Source: an uncultured archaeon (GTDB lineage Archaea; Thermoproteota; Bathyarchaeia; TCS64). From it: 64,000 nucleotides of DNA. Shown here one piece after another: positions 35,745-42,864 of this stretch. How positions within the stretch are numbered: position 1 is the stretch's first letter; every line of letters begins with the position of its first letter. The translations under genes were made by a program, and so were the position numbers. Location of the stretch: contig CALIUM010000015.1 in the NCBI GenBank assembly GCA_938048735.1, positions 1 through 64,000 on the forward strand. The letters run 5' to 3'. The notes under the pieces were generated by a model. It did not search any database and was not told the origin of the DNA. It saw only the letters and a program-made list of their open reading frames with translations.

Positions 35745-36053
35745 CTACCCCCTCCCTAGTGGGATCCGGTACACGCGGCCGCACCTTAGACAGGTTATGG
35801 AGACATGAGGCTCCCTCCTCTGCCTAACTCTGATCCTTGAACTATTCCCCGGAACAAGGAAGGCGCCGCACCTCCTGCAAACCTTCCTCCTGAACTCCCT
35901 GGGTAGGGATAGGCGGGCTCTCATGGCTATCCTCCTAGCAAGATCTACATACCTCTGGGCTAGGGCTGGCCTCTCACGGTAAACCTCCTCGGCGAGGCTG
36001 AAGAGCCTCTCAATCCGCTGAAGGGCGACCTCCTCAACCCTCTTACGAGACAT
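35745..36053 (-). CDS. rnp4: Ribonuclease P protein component 4 (Rpp21/RPR2)
   Basis: 102 aa protein subunit of archaeal RNase P, which removes 5' leaders from pre-tRNA. The N-terminal helices (ALQRIERLFSLAEEVY, YVDLARRIAMRARLSLP) are typical of Rpp21. The zinc ribbon is formed by CRRCGAFLVPG and CLRCGRVYRIPLG. The conserved SRIRVRQRREPHVSITC strand is present. It is the first gene of a unit with dphB-DUF357. Upstream lie two direct repeats (36085-36124). Confidence 0.92.
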   Translation of the reverse strand: MSRKRVEEVALQRIERLFSLAEEVYRERPALAQRYVDLARRIAMRARLSLPREFRRKVCRRCGAFLVPGNSSRIRVRQRREPHVSITCLRCGRVYRIPLGRG

Positions 36054-36084
36054 CCAACAGAACTCCAGTTAGGCTTCGCTGTTT

Positions 36085-36124
36085 AATAATGAAGCGAGAA
36101 GGGTTTTAAATAATGAAGCGAGAA
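36085..36124. repeat. Two 16-bp direct repeats upstream of rnp4
   Basis: AATAATGAAGCGAGAA occurs exactly at 36085-36100 and again at 36109-36124, a 24-base period. They lie 32-71 bases before the rnp4 start, in the expected promoter region, so they could be operator sites or simply a recent small duplication. Confidence 0.7.
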
Positions 36125-36192
36125 TTGCTCCACTCATAAGCCAAAGGGGGTAATGCACTTCTCAAGACCAGCTCGAGTAGCTTTTAGGAAAG

Positions 36193-36209
36193 GGGATAAT
36201 CTTTTTTAG
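36193..36209 (+). repeat. 17-bp direct repeat, left copy
   Basis: GGGATAATCTTTTTTAG here is repeated exactly at 37710-37726. The two copies bracket about 1.5 kb holding an AT-rich orphan ORF and a dead integrase. It is followed at 36220-36231 by the perfect palindrome GGGGATATCCCC. Confidence 0.75.
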
Positions 36210-36219
36210 TCTCTACAGT

Positions 36220-36231
36220 GGGGATATCCCC
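36220..36231. repeat. 12-bp perfect palindrome
   Basis: GGGGATATCCCC, just inside the left 17-bp repeat. It could be a protein-binding site or a stable hairpin end of a former mobile element. Confidence 0.5.
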
Positions 36232-36453
36232 CGCAAATCCCCCATTTTTTTCCCTGTTTTGACTTGTTTCCATCTTTAAAAATCATCTTACATTTTGTAT
36301 GAATCCTATGAACTAAGGTGGATTGGGTGGCATTTTAAAAATTTATTACCACCCTTCGCTCACAGTAGGATGGTAAAGTGGAGTTGAACCGAAAAATCAT
36401 AATAAGGGGATATCATCATAGTTGCTCTCGTCGCCATTATTCTTCTAATTCTG

Positions 36454-36840
36454 TTGCTGTGTGAAACTGTTTTTGATAAATTTGTAAGCGATTATGAGAT
36501 AAATTTATTTGTGGATAAATTTATTAACCCTACTAAGCCGAGTATAGAAAATTTAGATTGGCATCCTATCAGAGAAATTAATGGTAAAATTTATGATATT
36601 AAGGTAACTTTTGTAGCAAAGGATGATAAAACGAAAATAAGCCATGCAGAGCTTCGCTTCATTCCAGAAAGATACGATTATTTCATAACTAAGTATGAGA
36701 TGAGGTCTGAAGATTATGATAAAGTGTTTAAGCCGGAGAATGAAAGAATTTTAGCCTCAATTCCAAAGGATGGAAGGTTTGATGAGTTGCAGGAAGAATT
36801 TGAAGTTCCAATTATGAGTCGTGGTATAAAAGACAATTGA
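36454..36840 (+). CDS. AT-rich orphan ORF with upstream hydrophobic segment
   Basis: 128 aa from a TTG at 36454, rich in Lys, Asp and Ile with codons unlike the neighbouring GC-rich genes. The same frame is open upstream to a stop at 36403, and that part encodes a hydrophobic stretch (IIIVALVAIILLILLLC) running into the ORF, so the protein probably has an N-terminal membrane anchor but no ATG, GTG or TTG precedes it. The soluble part (HAELRFIPERYDYF) is not recognised. Its composition and place between direct repeats suggest transferred DNA. Confidence 0.45.
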   Translation: MLCETVFDKFVSDYEINLFVDKFINPTKPSIENLDWHPIREINGKIYDIKVTFVAKDDKTKISHAELRFIPERYDYFITKYEMRSEDYDKVFKPENERILASIPKDGRFDELQEEFEVPIMSRGIKDN

Positions 36841-36891
36841 CAATATGGAATGAATGAAAAAGAATGAAAAAGACATTCAATTAAAGAAGGT

Positions 36892-37683
36892 TTGGTTTTT
36901 CAAATTCCAGCAATAATTAGTTTTAGTGGCAAGGGGGTAAGAATAGAAGAGTTTGAGCTAAATGTAAATGTAAAATTTCTGCTCCTCTACGGGGGAACAT
37001 ACACGATCTTCCTTAGGGTGCATAGGAGAACCTGGGAGCCTACGACCTACAGAGTCACTAGGAAGCTCCCATTTATCCCCACAGAGGAGGATATAGATGC
37101 CCTGATAGCGGGTTGTGGGAGGAAGACTGCCGACCTATTGCAGCTGCTGAAGGAGACTGGGATGAGGATCGGAGAGGTGCTGAGGCTGAGGTGGACCGAT
37201 GTAGATCTAGAAAGAGGGATGATAATCCTAAATGAGCCTGAGAAAAGAGGAAATCCACTGGTCTTCAAGATAAGCCAGAAGCTCGCCAAGATGCTCGGGG
37301 CCTTGCCCATGGAGAAGAGGGTCTTTGGAGGGATAAGATAGGACACGATAACAAATACATTCCTCAGATCTCGTAAGAGAATAGCAGCCAAGTTGCAGAA
37401 TCCGAAGCTAAACCGCATAACCTTCCACACGATCCGACATTGGAAGGCGACGATGGAGTACCACCGAAGAGACATCCTGTACATAAGGGAGCTTCTAGGC
37501 TACAAAAGAATAGACAACACGGTTATCTACATCCAGCTTGATGATGCCCTGTTCTTTAAGCTCTCAGAAGAATTCTAATCAGTGGTCGCGAGGATTGTCG
37601 AAGAGGCGGGGAGGCTCCTAGAGGTTGGCTTCGAATATGTCTGCAATTACGGAGACATAATGCTCTTCAGGAAGCGGAGATAG
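36892..37683 (+). pseudogene. Tyrosine recombinase (archaeal integrase) with two nonsense codons
   Basis: One frame reads through as an integrase catalytic domain interrupted by TAG at 37339-37341 and TAA at 37576-37578. Catalytic elements survive: the first Arg in ETGMRIGEVLRLRWTDVD, the Lys region EKRGNPLVFKI, HTIRHWKATMEYH (HxxR), LLGYKRIDNTVIYIQL with the nucleophilic Tyr, and the usual archaeal C-terminal end EEAGRLLEVGFEYV...FRKRR before the final TAG at 37681. The N-terminal core-binding domain is mostly missing, its place taken by unrelated AT-rich sequence. It ends 100 bases before an initiator tRNA gene, a usual type of integration target. Confidence 0.85.
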
Positions 37684-37709
37684 GAGGACGGGATAAAGCG
37701 GAAAAATGT

Positions 37710-37726
37710 GGGATAATCTTTTTTAG
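37710..37726 (+). repeat. 17-bp direct repeat, right copy
   Basis: Exact copy of the sequence at 36193-36209 (GGGATAATCTTTTTTAG), lying between the integrase remnant and the tRNA gene. The pair could be the ends left by an integrated element. Confidence 0.75.
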
Positions 37727-37782
37727 GAGGCGCGGTTAAGCTCATAACGGGAAAGCCCGGTTTACGGGCAACCCGAAGGGTT
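37727..37782. other. Short structured leader in front of the tRNA gene
   Basis: This stretch contains two adjacent small hairpins, GCCCG-GTTTA-CGGGC and AACCC-GAA-GGGTT, ending right at the first base of the tRNA. It may be a tRNA leader or a trace of recombination; no known RNA family is recognised. Confidence 0.35.
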
Positions 37783-37890
37783 AGCGGGGTGGGGCAGCCA
37801 GGTTTAGCCCGCGGGGCTCATAACCCCGAGGTCGGTAGTTCAAAAGGGGGTTAGGGTTCTAACCCCCTGAAAGTCTACCCCCCGCTACCA
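37783..37890 (+). tRNA. Initiator tRNA-Met (CAU) with an intron in the T-loop
   Basis: A complete cloverleaf can be drawn after removal of 29 bases. Acceptor stem AGCGGGG/CCCCGCU with the A1-U72 pair, D-stem GGGC/GCCC, anticodon stem CGGGG/CCCCG with the run of G-C pairs typical of initiators, loop CTCATAA with anticodon CAU at 37819-37821, variable AGGTC, T-stem GGTAG/CTACC and T-loop TTCAAAT. Discriminator A and an encoded CCA end at 37890. The A1-U72 pair and GGG:CCC anticodon stem mark it as initiator rather than elongator. The T-loop is split by an intron at 37845-37873. Confidence 0.93.
37845..37873 (+). other. 29-nt bulge-helix-bulge intron in the tRNA T-loop
   Basis: A 9-bp perfect stem GGGGGTTAG/CTAACCCCC with loop GGTT is followed outward by a 3-nt bulge AAA (37843-37845), a 4-bp helix TTCA/TGAA, and a 3-nt bulge AGT (37872-37874), next to the T-stem. 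This is the canonical bulge-helix-bulge substrate of the archaeal splicing endonuclease. Cutting after the second base of each bulge removes 37845-37873 and restores TTCAAAT. The insertion lies between positions 59 and 60, a noncanonical site. RtcB (11550-13010) is the expected ligase. Confidence 0.9.
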
Positions 37891-38123
37891 ATCTGCGCTT
37901 CTGGACCCAAATATTTTAGAGGCATAAATGATATAATTATCAAAGTGAAGGATCCATTTCTTACTGGGAATTGATCACCTAAATTTATGAATTTATGATC
38001 GTCACCATGTTTCTTGCTCCTTTTAGTTATATAATATTTTAAGGGTTATGGAGGCGGCATAGAGTTCTTGTGTTAAGCAAAAAAACCTTAAATTTTCTCA
38101 CTTCGTCCAGATTATGAGCAGAG

Positions 38124-39695
38124 ATGAGTGGATTATCTAGGGAGAAGCAGGCTGCATTTGAGTGGATTGATGAGAACGAGAAGAGGATCTCAGACTTCCA
38201 CCAGCTCATATGGAACTACGCTGAGCCGGCTTGGAGAGAGTACAAATCCGCTGAGGCCTACTGCAAGCTCCTTAGGGATGAGGGGTTCAGGGTGGTTGAG
38301 GGTACGGGAGAGATGCCGACTGCCTTCATGGCCACTTATGGCTCAGGCAGGCCTGTTATAGCAGGCTATGCTGAGTACGACGCGGTTCCAGGATTCTCCC
38401 AGAAGCCAGCCCCATACAGGGCCCCAAGGGATGGGTTTAACCCCTGGGCGGCCGGCCACACGGATCCCCACTCGGCGCTGGGGGTTGCCTCCTTGGCGGG
38501 GGTGCTCGCCGCCAGGCATGTGATGGAGAAGTTCGGGTTGAAGGGGACTCTAAAATTCTTCGGGGAGCCTGCGGAGAAGGTCTGCGGTTCGAAGCCCGTC
38601 CATGCAGCTAAGGGATATTATGACGATCTAGATGCGGCCATATGCTACCATCCAGGGGGCTACAACACATGCCTGTGGGAGACCCAGAGCGGAGCCTACT
38701 GGAGCGCCGTCTTCACCTTCGAGTGCTTGGAGCCTGAGAAGTGGTTCAGGCCCGTCGCCCCCATCAGGATGGGAGGGCATGCTGGTGGGAGGTGCCCAGC
38801 CGCCTTGGATGCGGTCTGCCTGATGTACACGACGACGAAGTACACGAAGGAGGCGATGCTCCCCCACACCTCCTACTGGACCCTGAACGAGTTCATAATG
38901 GTTGGGGGCCAATGCACCTCAGATAACGTTCCACCGAGCATAGGCCAGATCCAGTACGCTTGGAGGGTCCCAACCCTCGAGATGGCCCAGAGAATATACG
39001 AGGTGTTGAAGAACAACGCAGAGCATGTGGCGGAGATAACCTTCTGCAAGCTCACGGTCAGGTGGGTGACAAAGACTAGGGTTGCCCTACCGAACAATAC
39101 GATGGCCGAGATAACCTACAGGAACCTCGAGCTCGTTGGCCCCCCAAGGTACGGAGAAGAGGCCAAGAGGGTTGGTAGGGAGATACAGCGGAACTTGGGC
39201 CTTGAGCCTATGGAGGACCCCTTCACCGAGGAGTGCCAGAGGCTCACCCCACCCCAGGAGTATGAGGCTATCCAGAGGAGGACCCTCGAACCCTGGCAGC
39301 GCCACATAGGGGCGGACGACTACGTCGAGTATACCTGGCACGCCCCATCGGTCAGGCTCTACACTGCGAAGGCCATCCTCAGACCTCCCAGCCCAGGCTA
39401 CATGTACCCCTCATGGGCAGTAAACGCCCTAGGGGGAATAAGGTCCACAATAGACCCCAGCATAATGGTGGCTGGTAAGACCATGGCGGCCACCTATATA
39501 GACCTCCTAACTAGACCGGAACTCTTGGCAAAAGCCAGGGAGGAGTTCAACGAGAGGACAGGCGGGGGGGTAGGAGGAACTAGGTGGGTGGCCCCCCTCC
39601 TCCCAAGGGACTTCAAGCCCCCTGTGGACCTGAGATGGCCCGAGTACATAACCACACCCCGCGGAGAAGAGTGGTGGATACCAACCCGATCCTAA
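38124..39695 (+). CDS. M20-family amidohydrolase (AbgB-like)
   Basis: 523 aa zinc peptidase/aminoacylase of family M20 related to p-aminobenzoyl-glutamate hydrolase subunit B. Seen: AGYAEYDAVPG (about 79-89), GHTDPHSALGVA where relatives have GHGHNLLG, and FFGEPAEKVCG with the catalytic Glu region. The middle region is the dimerisation domain (about 190-330). The C-terminal half carries a second metal region (YTWHAPSVRL). The ligand motif GHTDPH differs from the usual HGCGH pattern, so substrate may differ too. ATG start at 38124. It may release amino acids from amidated or N-acylated substrates. Confidence 0.82.
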   Translation: MSGLSREKQAAFEWIDENEKRISDFHQLIWNYAEPAWREYKSAEAYCKLLRDEGFRVVEGTGEMPTAFMATYGSGRPVIAGYAEYDAVPGFSQKPAPYRAPRDGFNPWAAGHTDPHSALGVASLAGVLAARHVMEKFGLKGTLKFFGEPAEKVCGSKPVHAAKGYYDDLDAAICYHPGGYNTCLWETQSGAYWSAVFTFECLEPEKWFRPVAPIRMGGHAGGRCPAALDAVCLMYTTTKYTKEAMLPHTSYWTLNEFIMVGGQCTSDNVPPSIGQIQYAWRVPTLEMAQRIYEVLKNNAEHVAEITFCKLTVRWVTKTRVALPNNTMAEITYRNLELVGPPRYGEEAKRVGREIQRNLGLEPMEDPFTEECQRLTPPQEYEAIQRRTLEPWQRHIGADDYVEYTWHAPSVRLYTAKAILRPPSPGYMYPSWAVNALGGIRSTIDPSIMVAGKTMAATYIDLLTRPELLAKAREEFNERTGGGVGGTRWVAPLLPRDFKPPVDLRWPEYITTPRGEEWWIPTRS

Positions 39696-40282
39696 AAAGC
39701 AAAGAATTCAACTCCACTTTTATTTATATTTCGTACATAGTGATTACTTAATATGGATTTAATTCGGTTATTAAATGCTTATTGCACATTTAAATTTCAT
39801 CTAAAGTGGCTTATCACTAAAGAACACTTAATAATCGAATAACCTTCTAGTAACTTTCAACTTACTACTTAAAGCTTTCGGTGAAAACACCTTAACTAAC
39901 TCCAATACCTCCTATACCGAAATACGATTAGGTACAAGGTTTATGGAAGCAGGGGGAGAACGCTCAAAGCTGTTTCCCATACCGAGGAGGACGAAGAGGG
40001 CTTAGGTGAAGGACCTCTACAGATTATAATAGGCTCCTGAGGAGAGACCTGAATTTTGAGGGCGTATTGATGGAAGTGAATGTTTCATGTTTTCTATTAA
40101 TTCCTAGAGATCCTCTTTGTTCTATGAAATATTTCATTTCACATTCCTTTTATTGTATGATATGTTTATAGGAGAAATTTAGCAGATGATGCTTCAGTAT
40201 GTTCAGTATTGTTGTCAGTGAATGGGGATTGGGTATATAAACAAAAATCAAAATAGTCATATAGAGGGTTGAAACCCGATTA
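39696..40282. other. AT-rich intergenic gap
   Basis: About 590 bases, largely AT-rich, without a supported gene. A stretch near 39938-40030 is GC-richer (GGAAGCAGGGGGAGAACG) and may be gene debris. A TATA-like GGGTATATAAAC at 40231 could be the promoter of the next gene. Confidence 0.4.
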
Positions 40283-41137
40283 TTGAGGGGGAGAGGCTCG
40301 ACAGATCGCTCGGACCATAGATTCGCGAGGCTCATCGTGGGCCTGGCTATTGAGAGTTCACTGGTGAATAAATGCCCGGTTCAGGGGCTTCAGGAACTCT
40401 ATCTTGAGCCGGAGCCGGAGCTTATCAGGGAGCTCCATGACAGGTTGATAACCTCTGAAAGGCATCAAGAGAGGGAGGTGGCGATATGGCTTGAACCCGC
40501 AATAGACATGGGCCCCCTGAGATACGACCCTGGGAGGATAGTGGGGGAGATGAGGGAGATGGAGTTCCTCCTATACCTCCTGATCAGGAGAGCTGGGGAT
40601 GCCCAGAGGGATGTGAACTACTGGATGGACTATATCTCCAATGCTGCCCAGAGCCTGAGCGACGGCTTCTGGATAGACGCCAAGATATTCCTGAGCAGGG
40701 CCCTCCAAGTCTCTAGGAGGAGTTCGATTGAGAGGCTCAAGATGGATCCCAGCGTTAGCTATGAGGTTGATGTCCTCCAGAAGGCCACCCTGAGCTACTT
40801 TAGGGAGGTCTCAAGCTATCCAATAACCCTGGAGGCCTCGGAGGAGAAGCTTGACATCCTTCTTGAGATACAGGGGATAATGCTTGACCTGATGAGGATC
40901 TACTATGGTGAGGGGGGGAGGGGCTCAGCCTCCTCTCTAAGGCCTATTCATATCCTCAGCGGCCTCATCCGCCGCCTCATCAACCCCAGATTCGGCTTAG
41001 GAGATGCCAAGGCTGACCTGCAGCTGGCCTCAGAATATCTCGAGATCAGTATCCAAGAGGCCAAGGGGGAGGGGGAGAGGGAGAGGATTAAAGCGCAGAG
41101 ATCGAGGATAGAGAAGCTCTTAGAAACCTTGGCCTAA
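40283..41137 (+). CDS. Hypothetical helical protein, 284 aa
   Basis: Starts with TTG at 40283, 40 bases behind a TATA-like element. The sequence is predicted to be nearly all alpha-helical, with a Leu/Glu/Arg-rich composition (LLIRRAGDAQRDVNYWMDY, LQLASEYLEISIQEAKGEGERE). There is no membrane segment and no catalytic motif. The gene lies between the M20 enzyme and the ATP-grasp operon on the opposite strand. Family not recognised; a structural or regulatory protein is possible. Confidence 0.7.
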   Translation: MRGRGSTDRSDHRFARLIVGLAIESSLVNKCPVQGLQELYLEPEPELIRELHDRLITSERHQEREVAIWLEPAIDMGPLRYDPGRIVGEMREMEFLLYLLIRRAGDAQRDVNYWMDYISNAAQSLSDGFWIDAKIFLSRALQVSRRSSIERLKMDPSVSYEVDVLQKATLSYFREVSSYPITLEASEEKLDILLEIQGIMLDLMRIYYGEGGRGSASSLRPIHILSGLIRRLINPRFGLGDAKADLQLASEYLEISIQEAKGEGERERIKAQRSRIEKLLETLA

Positions 41138-41184
41138 CCAAGACCAATTAGAGCTGAAGGATTGTTTTAGGCCTCTCTTTGGTC

Positions 41185-42864
41185 TTAGCTTTTTATTTGA
41201 TGTGGGTTACCGTAGGAGTTATCGAGAATGGTCGACGGAGACTTGGGATGTTCTCTTGGTGGTTGAGGGAGCGTCTTTTCAATTAGGGCTTTTAGCCAGG
41301 GTTCCTCAAGCCTCATCCTCATGAGAAGGCCTTCTATAGGGCTGTTCTGGAGTGCTTCGAAGCCGAGACCTTCGTAGAACCTTTTGAGCATCCTCCCTTT
41401 CTCGTCCACCTCCTCTGTGTGGAGATTTACGAGCTTGTACCCTCTTTGAAGGCAATGGAGGAGGGTTAGGGTTATGAGGGCTGTGCCCACCCCCCTCCCC
41501 TCTATGAGAGAGGCGACGGTATCTATGTAGAAGGCGTCCTGTTCCCTTGGATCCCTGTACCCAAAGGTGAAGGCCATGGGATGCCCCTCCAGGAACGCTG
41601 TTACCATGAAGAGATCCTCTCTCTTGGCCCTTGAGGCCAGCTCTTCAAAGCTGTATTGGAGTTCAGGCCTGAAGGCCTTGGACTCGATGAGTTGTATGCA
41701 CCTGACGGCCTCATAGTCTATCGAGCTATTTATGGTGATATGGAAGGTTCCACCAAGGGACTCTGCTAGGTGAGCCTCTATGGCCTTCGCGTAGTCTTGG
41801 AGAGGTGGGAGAGTTGGAGACCATATCTCCTCCTGGGCCTTGGCGATGGGCTCGATGCCATACCTCCTGATGGCGGCCTCAATGATCTGCCTTATCATCT
41901 CGTCGTAATCCATTCCCGCTGCGTAGAACATCATCGGGTAGAAGCTCAGCTCATCTGCCTCAACGTTGTAGTCTATCCCTGGCAGAGGGTTAATCTCTAA
42001 GAAGTATATCTCGCCTTCACGGTCCATCCTGAAGTCGAGCCTTGCGAAGTCCTTGCAGTTAAGGATCCTAAAGACCTTTTTGGATATCTCCTCAAGCCTC
42101 ATCCTCAGCTCCTCTGGGATCTTTGCAGGGCATATGTAATTCTTGGAAGAGTCGTATATGGTCTTGGCCTTCTGGCCTAGGACGTTGCCAAGTTCCTTCG
42201 GGAACTTTGTGAAGTCCACCTCAAGGATCGGGAGCACCCTAGGCTCCTCACTAGGCCCATAGTTCCCTATGAGGCCTACGCTGAACTCCCTCCCGTCTAT
42301 GAACTCCTCGATTAGGATGGGCTGCCTGTAGGTTTCAAGCATCTCACGGAGCTTTCTCCTCATAGCCGCCTCATTATAGACGACGTTATCAATGTTTATT
42401 CCCATGCTTGAGCCCTCATGGCTCGGCTTGAGGATGAGGGGGAACCTAAGCTTGGGATTGAGGGGTTCATCTGGGCCTGTGAAGACCTGGAACGGCGATG
42501 TCTTTACGCCGTTGAACTCCAATATCATCTTTGTGGTCGGCTTGTCTAGGCAGATCGCGGTTGTGAGTACCCCTGATCCGACGTATGGAATGCCGAGCAT
42601 CTCGCAGAAGGCGGGGATGTGAGACTCCCTGCTCTCCCCCCTTATCCCCTCAGCCCTGTTGAAGACGAGATCGGGCTTAAGCCTTCTCAGCCTCTCGTAG
42701 GCATCTTCATCCGCCTCTATGAACAGGTATTCATACCCAGCCTTCTCTATCCCCCTCTTAACCTTCTCTATGGTGTCGGGTGGGTCGTACTCAACCTCGA
42801 ACTCTCCCTCACGCCTCCTGGTGTTGCAAACGAGGGCTACCCTGAGCTTTCTTTTAGATTGGAT
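41185..42864 (-). CDS. D-Ala-D-Ala ligase-like ATP-grasp enzyme fused to GNAT acetyltransferase
   Basis: About 559 aa. An N-terminal Ddl-like region (RVALVCNTRRREGEFEVEY, LKPDLVFNRAEGIRGE, then AFCEMLGIPYVGSG) is followed by the ATP-grasp core: KPTTKMIL, FPLILKPSHEGSSMGI, ILIEEFIDGREFSVGL and metal-binding FLEINPLPGID. From about residue 375 a GNAT domain follows with FYIDTVASLIEGRGVGTALI and FYEGLGFEAL. The N-terminal frame has no ATG, GTG or TTG between the stop at 42870-42868 and the first ATG at 42600, which lies inside the conserved region; an ATC at 42864 behind GGAGGTG is the only well-placed candidate start. It overlaps the previous gene by 11 bases. Function: probably ligates an amino acid or peptide and acetylates an amine. 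Confidence 0.8.
   Translation of the reverse strand: MQSKRKLRVALVCNTRRREGEFEVEYDPPDTIEKVKRGIEKAGYEYLFIEADEDAYERLRRLKPDLVFNRAEGIRGESRESHIPAFCEMLGIPYVGSGVLTTAICLDKPTTKMILEFNGVKTSPFQVFTGPDEPLNPKLRFPLILKPSHEGSSMGINIDNVVYNEAAMRRKLREMLETYRQPILIEEFIDGREFSVGLIGNYGPSEEPRVLPILEVDFTKFPKELGNVLGQKAKTIYDSSKNYICPAKIPEELRMRLEEISKKVFRILNCKDFARLDFRMDREGEIYFLEINPLPGIDYNVEADELSFYPMMFYAAGMDYDEMIRQIIEAAIRRYGIEPIAKAQEEIWSPTLPPLQDYAKAIEAHLAESLGGTFHITINSSIDYEAVRCIQLIESKAFRPELQYSFEELASRAKREDLFMVTAFLEGHPMAFTFGYRDPREQDAFYIDTVASLIEGRGVGTALITLTLLHCLQRGYKLVNLHTEEVDEKGRMLKRFYEGLGFEALQNSPIEGLLMRMRLEEPWLKALIEKTLPQPPREHPKSPSTILDNSYGNPHQIKS

Noticed and set aside
37727..37782. Second, degenerate tRNA in front of the initiator tRNA
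   Set aside because: CTCATAAC resembles the anticodon loop, but no acceptor or T-arm can be formed; only two small hairpins remain.
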